Below are positions 1 through 9,050 of a DNA stretch of 64,000 nucleotides, piece after piece. How positions within the stretch are numbered: the first letter of the stretch is position 1; each line of letters opens with the position of its first letter. The translations under genes were made by a program, and so were the position numbers. Source of the stretch: Arthrobacter sp. 35W (GTDB taxonomy: Bacteria; Actinomycetota; Actinomycetes; Actinomycetales; Micrococcaceae); the NCBI RefSeq assembly GCF_000482545.1, contig NZ_KI519454.1, positions 1,772,954 through 1,836,953 on the forward strand. Reading direction: 5' to 3'. The notes below the pieces were generated by a model. That model saw only the letters and a program-made list of their open reading frames with translations. It had not been told where the DNA came from and did not search any database.

Positions 1-1265
1 TTGATGAGCATCAGAATGGCTGCGACAAAGTCCTGCTGGCGCGGGTCGTCTTCCATGCCGGTGACCAGCGACCTGTCGATCTTTGCCGTATCCACGGGAA
101 GGTTGCGCAGGTAGCTGATGGAGGAATAGCCGGTGCCAAAGTCGTCGATCTCCAATCCCACGCCCAGCTTGCGCAGGCCTGCCAGGATCTTCGCGGTGGG
201 ACCGGAATCGGAGACGATCGCGTTCTCCGTGATTTCCAGGGCCAGCCGCTTGGGTGCAACGTTGTGCCGCGCCAGCAGGTCCTTGACCTCGCCCACCAGC
301 TGGAGGCGGCCCAGTTCACCCGGGGACAGATTGACGTGGACCTTGAACCGGGGGTTCGCCGGCAGGTGGCGCGACCATTGGGCCAGCTGCTCGACGGCGT
401 GGCCCAGCACCCACTGGCCCAGCGCCACCATCAGCCCGCCCTCCTCGGCGGCCGGCAGGAAGTCGGCCGGCTGCATGCGGCCCCAGTAGGGGTGCCGCCA
501 GCGGACCAGTGCCTCGGCGCCCACCATCCTGCCGGTGCGAAGTTCCACCACCGGCTGGTAGTGCAGTTCGAGTTCATTCTCCGCCATGGCGCGGTGCAGA
601 TCGGCAATCATCTGCACGCGCTGGGAGGCCCGCTCCAACATGGCCGGGGCGAAGACCTGGATGCGGTTCCCCGCCTTGCCACCGGCGTGGCTGGCCGCCA
701 GCATGGCATCGCGGATCTGCTCCTCGGGGCCAAGATCCCCGTGGCCAAACCGCACGCCCACCCTCGGTTCGAGCCAGATGACGTGCTCCCCCACGACGAT
801 CCTGCGGCCCAGCGTTTCCACGGCCTTGACGCCCATCCGCAGCGCCTGTTCGGGATCATGCCCGGGAACCAGCAGGGCAAAGTCCTCCTCGCCGAGCCGC
901 ACCACGTTGGCCTCGCTGCCGGCCAGGGCCATCAGGCGTTCGGCCACCTCCACCAGGACGACGTCACCGGCCGAGCGCCCCAGCTGGACATTCGACTTTG
1001 CCCGCCCACCCAATCCAATGGCCAGCACGGTGGGAAGCGTGCCGGTTCCGGTGCCGCCGGCCATGGCGTCGGTGAGGCGCTTGACGAGGGCGGGGCGGCT
1101 GATGGCGCCCGTCAGCGCGTCTGTCTGCGCCTGGTGTTCCAGGGTGGTGCGGGCCTGGGCCAGGGCAGCCTCCAGGGAGCGGATCCGCTCCTGGGCGGCC
1201 GCCAGCCGGGAGGTCAAGATGCCGGCCAGCGCGGCGGCGTCGGACGCGGCGGATTCATCAGTCAT
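1..1265 (-). CDS. GGDEF-EAL protein, c-di-GMP phosphodiesterase (C-terminus beyond window)
   Basis: This protein probably hydrolyses cyclic di-GMP in the cytoplasm. About 421 residues are visible. A short coiled N-terminus is followed by a degenerate GGDEF domain, in which the signature position reads GEEDF, so cyclase activity is unlikely. A well-kept EAL domain follows: YQPVV, EALVRW, NLSPGEL, ITEN, DDFGTGYSS and the TAKID lysine are all present, which predicts an active phosphodiesterase. No membrane segment is visible. The ATG at 1265 overlaps the stop of the upstream diguanylate cyclase within ATGACTGA (8 nt), so the two are likely translationally coupled. The frame stays open to the window edge, so the last EAL residues are not seen. 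Confidence 0.9.
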   Translation of the reverse strand, partial: MTDESAASDAAALAGILTSRLAAAQERIRSLEAALAQARTTLEHQAQTDALTGAISRPALVKRLTDAMAGGTGTGTLPTVLAIGLGGRAKSNVQLGRSAGDVVLVEVAERLMALAGSEANVVRLGEEDFALLVPGHDPEQALRMGVKAVETLGRRIVVGEHVIWLEPRVGVRFGHGDLGPEEQIRDAMLAASHAGGKAGNRIQVFAPAMLERASQRVQMIADLHRAMAENELELHYQPVVELRTGRMVGAEALVRWRHPYWGRMQPADFLPAAEEGGLMVALGQWVLGHAVEQLAQWSRHLPANPRFKVHVNLSPGELGRLQLVGEVKDLLARHNVAPKRLALEITENAIVSDSGPTAKILAGLRKLGVGLEIDDFGTGYSSISYLRNLPVDTAKIDRSLVTGMEDDPRQQDFVAAILMLI

Positions 1266-2883
1266 GGCCGGCGTTGCCAAAGATGCCCAACTGGCTCCGT
1301 TCGACGTCCTCAGCGTAAAGCTCGCGCTTGGCCATTTTTCTTTTGTACATGTCCCGATCCGATGCGATTACCAGTTCCTCAATTTTTGCACCCGGCCGGG
1401 AAGAATAGGCAATCCCGATGCTGGCGCTCGGTTGGATGACCTGGCCCGCCAGAACCAGTTCCCGGCCGATGTCCGCCTCCAGCCGGTGGCGGACCACCTC
1501 GGCATCCTTGACCGCAATTCCAGGCCCCAGAATGACGGCGAATTCGTCCCCGCCGACCCGGGCCACCACGTCCTGTTCGCGCAGCACACGCAGGATGCGG
1601 CGCGAGACTTCCACCAGCAGTGCATTGCCCGCCCAGTGGCCGAAGGAGTCGTTGACCACCTTGAGACCATCGACGTCGATGTAGAGGATGGCCAGGACGC
1701 CCGCGCCGGTGGACCCGGCCGCGTCCTGGAGTGCTTCGAGGAAGGCCCGGTAGTTGAGCAGTCCTGTGAGCTCGTCTGTTGTGGCCTGCACCTCAAGCTC
1801 GGAGATGCCGTGGTTGACCTGCAGGGTGGCGCTGGCCATGTGGGCCAGGCCGGAGAGGACGCGGCGTTCCAGCGTGGAGAACGACCCCAGGGTGGACGTC
1901 CGGGTGGCCACCAAATGCCGGTCCGGGGCATTGGGGATCTCGATGCGGGCGCCGATCTGGTTCACACCGGGCGGCTCGTCCTGGACGGCCACGGCATCGC
2001 CGCGCACCGCAACGGAGGCAAACACGCCCACACGTTCAATGGGATGCGGCGACTCGGGCCAGGGCAGTTCGTGGGCGGCATCCAGCACCACATGCAGCTT
2101 TCGTTTGACCAGGCGCAGACTGCTGCGCAGGCTCATGGATTGGACCGCCAAGGCGATGATGACCAGAACGGCGACGCCGAGGGCCGACAACGTGGTCCCG
2201 GGAAGCTGGATGCCGTGGACGCTAAAGGTCTGGGCGGCGATCCCCACCCACGCGATGGCCACGTTGGCCAGCCAGATCCAGGCCAACCGCAGCCACCTGA
2301 CACATGTGCCGCCAACGTCGTCCATGCGGTGTTTCTGCAGCGCCGCATTGCCGAGCAGGGCCACGGTCTGCACGCCCATGTAGACGGCCAGCCCCGCCGG
2401 GTAGGCGGCCACCTCGTTCAAGCCCACCGCGTGCAGCAATCCAACGGTGCCAATGAAGGCGGCGCCGGTGATGGTCCCCATGGCCGTCCACAGCAGTGCC
2501 GCCTTGGCCGGGCGCCCCAACGCCAGCTGGTAGGCGGCCACGGCTGTGCACCAGACGGCCAGTGCCACCACGGGCGGATGCGCGAAGGCGATGAAGCTGA
2601 GCACCGACCCGGCCACACCAAGATGGACGGTGCCCCGGCCCGCGGTGACCTGGACCAGGGCGGGCGAAACGACCACCAGCGTGGCAATCACCACCAGCAC
2701 GCTGCCCCAGGCAGCAGCCAGCCCCGGACCGGCGGGGACGATGGCCGCCGCGGCGAGTCCCAGGCCCAGGATTTCGACGACGGCGATGAACCACCGGTGG
2801 CCGGGGCTGCGCGGCGGCAGCCATCCCGGCGCCGGGTCGGCGGCGCGCGGAATCCACCCCGCGAGAGCCTCGAGCCCTGTCAA
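1258..2883 (-). CDS. Membrane-anchored diguanylate cyclase (GGDEF)
   Basis: This protein makes the second messenger c-di-GMP from two GTP. Roughly the first 260 residues form several hydrophobic segments, a membrane sensor of MASE-like appearance. A linker leads to the C-terminal GGDEF domain starting near TTDELTGLLNYRAF. The active-site loop is an intact GGDEF (RVGGDEFAVIL). The tetrad REQD lies five residues before it and matches the RxxD inhibitory I-site, so product feedback is expected. It is followed in the same operon by the GGDEF-EAL phosphodiesterase, overlapping by 8 nt, which places a synthase and a hydrolase under one promoter. The ligand of the membrane part is unknown. Confidence 0.92.
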   Translation of the reverse strand: MTGLEALAGWIPRAADPAPGWLPPRSPGHRWFIAVVEILGLGLAAAAIVPAGPGLAAAWGSVLVVIATLVVVSPALVQVTAGRGTVHLGVAGSVLSFIAFAHPPVVALAVWCTAVAAYQLALGRPAKAALLWTAMGTITGAAFIGTVGLLHAVGLNEVAAYPAGLAVYMGVQTVALLGNAALQKHRMDDVGGTCVRWLRLAWIWLANVAIAWVGIAAQTFSVHGIQLPGTTLSALGVAVLVIIALAVQSMSLRSSLRLVKRKLHVVLDAAHELPWPESPHPIERVGVFASVAVRGDAVAVQDEPPGVNQIGARIEIPNAPDRHLVATRTSTLGSFSTLERRVLSGLAHMASATLQVNHGISELEVQATTDELTGLLNYRAFLEALQDAAGSTGAGVLAILYIDVDGLKVVNDSFGHWAGNALLVEVSRRILRVLREQDVVARVGGDEFAVILGPGIAVKDAEVVRHRLEADIGRELVLAGQVIQPSASIGIAYSSRPGAKIEELVIASDRDMYKRKMAKRELYAEDVERSQLGIFGNAGHD

Positions 2884-2940
2884 GACGCCCAGTGTGTGCC
2901 TCCATGCCTGTTGCCACCAACCGGTGGTGTTGTGACTAGG

Positions 2941-3768
2941 CTAGGGCCGGCCGCCGGAAGTACCAATTTGGCGCCGCTGTTTACGCGCCAGCTTGCGCAG
3001 GCCACCCTTGGGCGGGACCCGCACCGGCTCCGGCCAGCGCGGTGCGAGGGAATCCCCCAGCGTGATCCCCCTGATTTTTCGGCCAAAAAGCGGCACCACC
3101 CAATCGCGCAGCCAGCCGGCCTGTTCAGCCGACCAGCCGGCCAGGCCGCGGGGATCCCGCGGCCCCCAGTCCTTGGGGGTGAACCGATGCTCCACCTCCA
3201 GCTGGGCGAGCACCACTGCGGCCAGGTGCTTGTGGCCTGCCTTGGACATGTGCAGCCTGTCGGCGCTCCACATCCGCCGGTCCGCATATTCGCCCAGGTT
3301 TGCGTAGTCCACCACGATGGCGCCGTAGCGGCGCGCAATCCGGCGGACGCCGTCGTTGTAGAAGCGGTTGCGCCGGCGCAGCGGTTTCAGCAGCGCCGAG
3401 ACCTGTACGTCGTAGCCGGTGAACAGCACCAGCTGCGCTCCGGTGGCGGCCAACCGTGCCACGAGCTGCTCGTAGGCGTCCATCAGCACCGGCATCCTGG
3501 TGCCCAGATCCATGATGTCGTTGCCGCCGGCATACAGGGTGATGAGCGTCGGCTTCAGCGCGATGGCCTGGTCCAGTTGCTCGGCCACGATGTGCCGCAG
3601 CCGCTTGCTGCGCACGGCGAGATTGGCATACTCCCAGCCGGGCTCGGCCCGGGCCAGCCCCTCGGCCACCCGGTCGGCCCAGCCGCGCAACCCGTTGGGC
3701 AGATGCCTGTGCGGGTCCCCGACGCCCTCGGTGAAGGAATCCCCCAGGGCCACGTACCGCCGCACCAT
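2941..3768 (-). CDS. SGNH/GDSL-family hydrolase
   Basis: This 275-residue serine esterase or lipase-like hydrolase shows the family blocks in order: GDS with the nucleophile Ser near the N-terminus (VALGDSFTEG), the GND motif of block III (YAGGNDIMD) and the block V Asp-x-x-His (SADRLHMS). No signal peptide is seen, so it is probably cytoplasmic. The start is supported by AGAGGAT upstream. It lies 9 nt downstream of the UDP-glucose dehydrogenase gene and 57 nt upstream of the diguanylate cyclase gene, all on the minus strand. Substrate is unknown; removal of an acyl group from a lipid or glycan would fit the neighbourhood, but this is inference. Confidence 0.85.
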   Translation of the reverse strand: MVRRYVALGDSFTEGVGDPHRHLPNGLRGWADRVAEGLARAEPGWEYANLAVRSKRLRHIVAEQLDQAIALKPTLITLYAGGNDIMDLGTRMPVLMDAYEQLVARLAATGAQLVLFTGYDVQVSALLKPLRRRNRFYNDGVRRIARRYGAIVVDYANLGEYADRRMWSADRLHMSKAGHKHLAAVVLAQLEVEHRFTPKDWGPRDPRGLAGWSAEQAGWLRDWVVPLFGRKIRGITLGDSLAPRWPEPVRVPPKGGLRKLARKQRRQIGTSGGRP

Positions 3769-3777
3769 TGCGATCCT

Positions 3778-5160
3778 CTAGACCGCGGCGCTGCGGACTG
3801 CGGCGGCAGTGCCGGAGGTGGTGTGGGCACCAGCCCCAGCCGCCGCGGCGCCGTCGGCACCCCGGCCGATGCCGTGGTACTCCCAGCCGGCAGTGCGCCA
3901 GAGTGCGGCGTCGAGCGCATTGCGCCCATCCAGCATGACCGGGCGTGCGACGACGGCGGCCGCCTCCACCGGGTCAAGGGCAACGTAGTCGGCCCATTCG
4001 GTCAGCAGCAGGACCAGCTCGGCGCCGTCGAGGGCGGAGCGCGTGTTCGGCTCGAAACGGAGCTGGGGGTACTGCAGCCACGCATTATTGATGGCCCGTG
4101 GATCCGTCACCACCACATTGGCACCCTGCGCCGCCAGCTGGACGGCAATGTCCAAGGCGGGCGAGTCGCGGATGTCGTCGGTGTTGGGCTTGAAGGCGGC
4201 GCCGAGCACGGTGATGCGCCGCCCGCCGAGCCGGCCGCCGCACAGGGTCCGGGCAGCATCCACCGTCCGGCGGCGGGCGGAGCCGTTGGCCCCGTCCACC
4301 CAGCCCATGAGCTGCTCCACGGCATCTACACCGAGCTCCTGGGCCTGGGCCTTGAGGGACCGCAGGTCCTTGGGCAGGCAGCCGCCGCCGAAACCGACCC
4401 CGGCCCGCAGGAACGTGCCGCCGATCCGCGCATCCATACCCAGGGCCAGGCTGAGATCCTGAACGTCGGCGCCGGAGGCATCGCAGAACTCGGACAGGGC
4501 GTTGACGTAGCTCAGCTTCAGCGACAGGAAGGCGTTCGCGGCGGACTTGATGAGCTCCGCCGTCCGGGTGCCCACCACCAGGCGCGGCGTGCCGGCCGCC
4601 AGCAGCGGGGCGTACACGGCATCCAGCACCTCCGCCACCCGCCCGCCGTCGGTGCCGTCGACGCCGTACACCAGCCGGTCGGGGTGCAGCGAGTCGGCCA
4701 CGGCGGTGCCCTGGCGCAGGAACTCTGGGTTCCAGCCCAGCAGCGCACCGGTTCCGGCCAGCATCCGCCCCAGCAGATCCACAGTGCCCACCGGTACCGT
4801 GGACTTGCCGACGACGACGGCGCCGGCGCGCAGCTGCGGGGCCAGGGACCCTGCGGCGGCGACAAGGTGGGACAGATCGGCGCCCTGGCCGGTCTTGGAC
4901 TGCGGCGTGCCAACGCAGAGGAAGTGCACCTCGGCGTCGTCGATCCCCTCATAGGAAGAGGTGAAGCGGAGCGTTCCGTTCCGGCGGCCGGCATGCAGCA
5001 GCTCCTCCAGGCCGGCCTCAAAGAACGGCGAGAAGCCGCGGTTCAGGTGGTCGATCTTGCGCGGATCGAGGTCGATGCCTGTGACCTGGTGGCCCATCGA
5101 GGCCAGGGTGGCGGCGTGGACCGCACCCAGGTAGCCGCAGCCAATGACTGAAATTTTCAT
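3778..5160 (-). CDS. ugd: UDP-glucose 6-dehydrogenase
   Basis: The enzyme oxidises UDP-glucose to UDP-glucuronate with two NAD+. The 460-residue protein begins with the dinucleotide-binding motif of a Rossmann fold (ISVIGCGYLGAVHA). It has the family GFGGGCLPKD segment carrying the catalytic Cys, the NPEFLRQG segment in the middle, and the C-terminal UDP-binding domain (LGAAFKPNTDDIRDSPA). I chose the ATG at 5160, not one 42 nt further upstream, because GAAGGA sits 6 nt before it and the Rossmann strand starts directly. It lies 51 nt downstream of a GT4 glycosyltransferase gene, which suggests that UDP-glucuronate is made for an envelope glycolipid or polysaccharide. The last ~25 residues are an Ala-rich tail. 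Confidence 0.93.
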   Translation of the reverse strand: MKISVIGCGYLGAVHAATLASMGHQVTGIDLDPRKIDHLNRGFSPFFEAGLEELLHAGRRNGTLRFTSSYEGIDDAEVHFLCVGTPQSKTGQGADLSHLVAAAGSLAPQLRAGAVVVGKSTVPVGTVDLLGRMLAGTGALLGWNPEFLRQGTAVADSLHPDRLVYGVDGTDGGRVAEVLDAVYAPLLAAGTPRLVVGTRTAELIKSAANAFLSLKLSYVNALSEFCDASGADVQDLSLALGMDARIGGTFLRAGVGFGGGCLPKDLRSLKAQAQELGVDAVEQLMGWVDGANGSARRRTVDAARTLCGGRLGGRRITVLGAAFKPNTDDIRDSPALDIAVQLAAQGANVVVTDPRAINNAWLQYPQLRFEPNTRSALDGAELVLLLTEWADYVALDPVEAAAVVARPVMLDGRNALDAALWRTAGWEYHGIGRGADGAAAAGAGAHTTSGTAAAVRSAAV

Positions 5161-5211
5161 AGTGTCCTTCGTGGGCTCGCGTCGTGCAGGAGGGTCGTGC
5201 AAAAGAGTGGT

Positions 5212-6348
5212 TCAGGATCGTGCGGGGAGCAGGGAGTGCTCGGCGATGGCCTCGTCATAGTGGTGCACCAGCGCCTCGCAGACGGCGCTCCAGCTTCGGC
5301 CCTGGACGCTGGTAAAGGCCGCGGCGGAGAAGGCCGCGCGTTTGGCGTCGTCGCCCATCAGGTCCGCCACATAGCCCCGCAGTTCGGCCAGATTGCCAGG
5401 GGTGTAGAGCCAGCCGGTGCGCGAGGAATCCACCAGGTCCAGCGGCCCTCCCCGGCCAGTGGCCACCACCGGAACGCCCGAGGCCATAGCCTCCTGGATG
5501 GTCTGGCAGAAGGTTTCCAGCTCGCCCGGGTGGACAAAGAGGTCAAAACTGGCGACGGCGGCGGCCAGGTCCGTGCCGCCGAGGAAGCCGGTGAAGTGGG
5601 CATCCGGCAGGGCGGACTGCAGCGCGGCGCGCTGGGGGCCATCGCCGACAATCACCAGCCGCGTGCCGGGAATGCCGTCCAGGGCGGCCAGATCCTCCAC
5701 CTGTTTTTCCAGGGCGAGCCGGCCGACGTAGCCAATCAGCCTGCGCCCATCGGGCGCCGCAGCCCAGCGGAAGGCGTCATCGCGCCACCGCGGGTGGAAG
5801 CGCTGGGCATCCACACCCCGCGGCCACAGGTGCACCCGCGGAATCCCGTGTCCGCGCAGCGCCGACACCGCCGAGGTGGACGGCGCGAGCGTCCGGGTGG
5901 CGGCCACATGGATGTTCTCCACGCGCTGCCAGGCCCAGTTTTCCAGGAAGCGTACGCCGTACCGGGCGGCATAGCCGGGGACGTCGGTCTGGTAGATGGC
6001 CACAGTGGGGAGGCCCAGCTGTTTGGCCGCCTGCACCGCCCGCCAGCCCAGCATGAAGGGCGAGGCCACGTGCACCACGTCCGGGGCGAATTCCGCCAGG
6101 AGGGCGGCCACGGGGGCCACCGGACCAACGGCGACGCGCAGGTCCGTGTAGCCGGCCAGGGGCAGCGAGGGCAGGCGTTTCACCCGTGCGCCCTCCACCA
6201 CGTCCGGCGCCGCGGGGTCGGGCGACGTGGGGGCAATGACCAGCACTTCGTCACCTCGCGAGCGGAGGTGTTGGATCACCTTCAACAGCGAATGTGTGAC
6301 CCCGTTGACCGACGGTAGGAAAGATTCAGCAACAATGGCAACCCTCAC
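5212..6348 (-). CDS. GT4 glycosyltransferase, MgtA/PimB-like
   Basis: A 378-residue retaining glycosyltransferase with the GT-B fold. The N-terminus (MRVAIVAESFLPSVNGVTHS) closely resembles mycobacterial and corynebacterial GDP-mannose-dependent mannosyltransferases of the MgtA/PimB group, as recalled. The C-terminal nucleotide-sugar domain has GYVGRLALEKQ and the E-x7-E segment (HPGELETFCQTIQEAMASG). It acts at the cytoplasmic face of the membrane. In Corynebacterium MgtA mannosylates glucuronosyl-diacylglycerol, which needs UDP-glucuronate, so the adjacent dehydrogenase gene would fit such a glycolipid. The donor (GDP-mannose or a UDP sugar) cannot be read from sequence with certainty. Confidence 0.85.
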   Translation of the reverse strand: MRVAIVAESFLPSVNGVTHSLLKVIQHLRSRGDEVLVIAPTSPDPAAPDVVEGARVKRLPSLPLAGYTDLRVAVGPVAPVAALLAEFAPDVVHVASPFMLGWRAVQAAKQLGLPTVAIYQTDVPGYAARYGVRFLENWAWQRVENIHVAATRTLAPSTSAVSALRGHGIPRVHLWPRGVDAQRFHPRWRDDAFRWAAAPDGRRLIGYVGRLALEKQVEDLAALDGIPGTRLVIVGDGPQRAALQSALPDAHFTGFLGGTDLAAAVASFDLFVHPGELETFCQTIQEAMASGVPVVATGRGGPLDLVDSSRTGWLYTPGNLAELRGYVADLMGDDAKRAAFSAAAFTSVQGRSWSAVCEALVHHYDEAIAEHSLLPARS

Positions 6349-6442
6349 CGTTCAACCATGGCCGCGGCGGGTGTCCCCCGCCGGACGCGCCGATGCCCGC
6401 CCGGTGAAGACTCGGTGAACACCCCCACCCATCTGGAGTGTT

Positions 6443-6483
6443 TGAAAGTAATTGACATCACGAGGCTTCTCGATGAAACTATT
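6443..6483 (+). promoter_or_regulatory. Promoter and direct repeats before the amino-sugar operon
   Basis: TTGACA at 6452-6457 is followed 17 nt later by GAAACT (6475-6480), a plausible -35/-10 pair for the MFS gene at 6522. Two near-identical 10-mers, TGAAAGTAAT (6443-6452) and TGAAACTATT (6474-6483), lie 31 bp apart, about three helical turns. One overlaps the start of the -35 and the other the -10. They are candidate sites for the RpiR-type regulator in this operon. Confidence 0.5.
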
Positions 6484-6521
6484 ATTCACCAAGACTTCCA
6501 TCACTCCACCGAAGGACCAGC

Positions 6522-7838
6522 ATGAGCACCATCGCAACGACGCGCCAGCCATTGGCCAAGCAATCCCGAAGGGCCCTGGTTGCCGGCTCGGTGGGAAACT
6601 TCATCGAGTGGTACGAGTTCGGCATCTACGGTGCCTTCGCGACCATCATCTCGGCCAACTTCTTCACCACGACCGGCGCCTCGGACTTTGAGGCCCTGAT
6701 CAAGACCTACGCCTCCTTTGCGATTGCGTTCTTCTTCCGCCCCGTCGGTGCCGCCATCTTCGGCCGGATCGGCGACCGCATCGGCCGCCGCCCCACCCTG
6801 ATCATCGTGCTGCTGCTGATGACCGGTGCCACCACGCTGATCGGTGTTCTGCCGACGTACGCAACGGCCGGCGTCATTGCTCCAGTGCTGTTGACCCTGG
6901 TGCGCATCCTGCAGGGCCTGTCCGCCGGCGGTGAGTTTGGCGGCGCCGTCTCGCTGATGACCGAATTCGCCCCCAAGGGCAAGCGTGGCTTCTTCGGCTC
7001 CTGGCAGTCCTTCACCGTGGCGCTGGGCCTGCTGGCCGGTGCCGGCGTTGCCGCACTGCTCTCTTCCTCCATGTCCGCGGCGGATCTGGCCGCCTGGGGC
7101 TGGCGCGTTCCGTTCCTGCTGGCCCTCCCGCTGGGCCTGGTGGCCCTGTACCTGCGCCTGAAGCTGGAAGAGACGCCGAACTTTGTCCGGGCCGCCGAGC
7201 ACACCGAAGCCGCCGCAGCACCCGTTGTCCGCCCCTCGGCCATGGAGACCACCAAGGCCATCCTGCTGGGCATCGGCCGCCTGATGGGCTGGTCGGCCGC
7301 CGGCTACACCTTCCTGGTGGTGCTGCCGTCCTACCTGCAGATCAGCCTGCACGCCACCTTCCAGGCCGCGTTGATCGCCACGGTGATGGCCAACGCCGGC
7401 TTCGCCGCCTCCATCATCCCCGCCGGGATCCTCAGCGACCGCTGGGGCCGCCGTCCGGTGATGCTGACCGGCACGGTGCTGATCATCCTGCTGGCCCTGC
7501 CGCTGCTGTGGATCCTGCAGAACCCGGCGAGCTCCACGCTGGCCACCAGTGCGGCGGTGTTTGCCGCCGGCGCCGTCGTCGGCATGATCGCGGGCCCGGG
7601 CCCGGCCATGCTCTCGGAGATGTTCCCGACCACCGTCCGCTACACCGGACTGGGGCTGGCCTACTCGCTCTCCAACGCCGTCTTCTCCGGCTCCGCGGGC
7701 CTGATCATCACCGCGCTCATCGCCTCCACCGGCAACAAGGACATTCCCGCCTACTATGTGATGGCAGCGTGCTTTGTCAGCGTCTTCGCCCTGGCCACGC
7801 TGCGCGGATCCGCCCACAAACAGGAGCTGAAGGACTAA
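6522..7838 (+). CDS. MFS transporter, metabolite:H+ symporter type
   Basis: This 438-residue inner-membrane carrier has about 12 hydrophobic segments. The N-terminus (GNFIEWYEFGIYG) and the loop GRIGDRIGRRPTL are typical of the metabolite:H+ symporter (MHS, ShiA/ProP-like) branch. A second GILSDRWGRRPVM loop opens the C-terminal half. GAAGGA lies 6 nt before the ATG. It is the first gene of an operon with anmK (immediately adjacent), an RpiR regulator and murQ, so its substrate is probably anhydro-MurNAc, MurNAc or a muropeptide-like compound. That substrate is inference from context; MHS proteins otherwise carry organic acids and osmolytes. Confidence 0.88.
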   Translation: MSTIATTRQPLAKQSRRALVAGSVGNFIEWYEFGIYGAFATIISANFFTTTGASDFEALIKTYASFAIAFFFRPVGAAIFGRIGDRIGRRPTLIIVLLLMTGATTLIGVLPTYATAGVIAPVLLTLVRILQGLSAGGEFGGAVSLMTEFAPKGKRGFFGSWQSFTVALGLLAGAGVAALLSSSMSAADLAAWGWRVPFLLALPLGLVALYLRLKLEETPNFVRAAEHTEAAAAPVVRPSAMETTKAILLGIGRLMGWSAAGYTFLVVLPSYLQISLHATFQAALIATVMANAGFAASIIPAGILSDRWGRRPVMLTGTVLIILLALPLLWILQNPASSTLATSAAVFAAGAVVGMIAGPGPAMLSEMFPTTVRYTGLGLAYSLSNAVFSGSAGLIITALIASTGNKDIPAYYVMAACFVSVFALATLRGSAHKQELKD

Positions 7839-9050
7839 ATGCCCCACCCGACCGATCCCACGCGTTCCCTGCGCATCATTGGCATGATGTCCGGGACGTC
7901 CTATGACTCCATTGACGCGGCCGCGGCCGACATCACGCTGGAGGATGGCACATTGGTGCTGACGCCGCTGGGCCTGGCCAGCGAGCCGTACCCGGCTCCG
8001 CTGCTGGCCGGGCTGGCCGCGGCGCTGCCGCCGGCGGCCACCACCATGGAAGAGGTGTGCCAGCTGGACACGGGCATCGGGCAGGCTTTCGCCCGGCTGG
8101 CAGTCCGCGCCAATGCCGAGCTCTGTGGCGGCACCGCCGACGCCGTGGCCTCCCACGGCCAGACGGTGTTCCACTGGGTCGACGGCGGGCAGGCCATGGG
8201 CACGCTGCAGATCGGCCAACCGGCCTGGATTGCCGAGGCCACGGGCTGCCCCGTGGTCTCGGACTTCCGGCCCCGCGACATCGCCGCCGGCGGCCAGGGA
8301 GCGCCGCTGGTGGGCTACTTTGACGCGCTCTGGCTGCGCGGCCTGCCCGGGAACCCGGTGGCGCTGAATCTCGGTGGCATCGCCAACATCACCGTGGGCG
8401 GAGCCAGCCCGGCGGCCTTTGACACGGGCCCGGCGAACGCGCTGATCGATGCAGCCGTCCGCCACTTCACGAACGGGGTGCAGGACTACGACGTCGACGG
8501 CGCCCTGGCCGCGGCGGGAACCGTCCACCAGCCACTGTTGGAGCGGTTGCTGGCGGAGCCCTACTACGGCCGGCCGGCCCCGAAGACCACCGGCAAGGAA
8601 CTTTTCCACCTGCCGTACCTGCTGTCGGCGCTGGACGGACTGGCGGACGTGGCCGCCGAGGATGTCGTGGCGACGTTGACCCTGCTGACGGCGCGGACAG
8701 TTGCCGAGGCCGTCGCGGCGGTGGGCGGGAGCACCGTCATCGCCTCCGGCGGCGGCACGCGCAACCCCGCCCTGATGGAGCTGCTCCGCAGCGAACTGCA
8801 CCAGCGCGGCGGCACCACCCTGCAAACCTCCGCGGACCTCGGCCTGGATGTGATGGCCAAGGAGGCCTACGCGTTTGCCGTGCTGGGCTACCTGACACTG
8901 AACAACCTCACCGGAACCCTGGACGGCACCACCGGAGCACGCCACCCCAGCATCCTGGGCTCCGTCACGCCGGGCCGCAACGGCATCCCCGCCGCCGCGG
9001 CCCATGGCCGGGCACCTCTGTCGCTGCGGATCGCGGGAATCCCATCATGA
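7839..9050 (+). CDS. anmK: Anhydro-N-acetylmuramic acid kinase
   Basis: The enzyme opens the 1,6-anhydro ring of anhydro-MurNAc and phosphorylates it to MurNAc-6-phosphate. The phosphate-binding loop near the N-terminus reads GMMSGTSYDSIDAA. SHGQTVFHW and LNLGGIANIT, followed by the FDTGPANALID segment, are further AnmK signatures, and the C-terminus has the ASGGGTRNPALM motif. The length of 403 residues is slightly above the usual ~370. The ATG follows the transporter stop directly, and the stop overlaps the next start by ATGA. With murQ two genes downstream, the pathway to GlcNAc-6-phosphate is complete. Anhydro-MurNAc implies lytic transglycosylase action on peptidoglycan, its own or foreign. 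Confidence 0.95.
   Translation: MPHPTDPTRSLRIIGMMSGTSYDSIDAAAADITLEDGTLVLTPLGLASEPYPAPLLAGLAAALPPAATTMEEVCQLDTGIGQAFARLAVRANAELCGGTADAVASHGQTVFHWVDGGQAMGTLQIGQPAWIAEATGCPVVSDFRPRDIAAGGQGAPLVGYFDALWLRGLPGNPVALNLGGIANITVGGASPAAFDTGPANALIDAAVRHFTNGVQDYDVDGALAAAGTVHQPLLERLLAEPYYGRPAPKTTGKELFHLPYLLSALDGLADVAAEDVVATLTLLTARTVAEAVAAVGGSTVIASGGGTRNPALMELLRSELHQRGGTTLQTSADLGLDVMAKEAYAFAVLGYLTLNNLTGTLDGTTGARHPSILGSVTPGRNGIPAAAAHGRAPLSLRIAGIPS

Noticed and set aside
586-5151. Very long open frame on the plus strand (over 1500 codons)
   Set aside because: It lies antisense to five well-supported genes. Long antisense frames are common in high-GC DNA, and the translation is low complexity without any domain.
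6501-9005. Long minus-strand open frame (over 800 codons)
   Set aside because: Antisense to the transporter and anmK genes; Gly/Gln/Arg-rich translation typical of a shadow frame.
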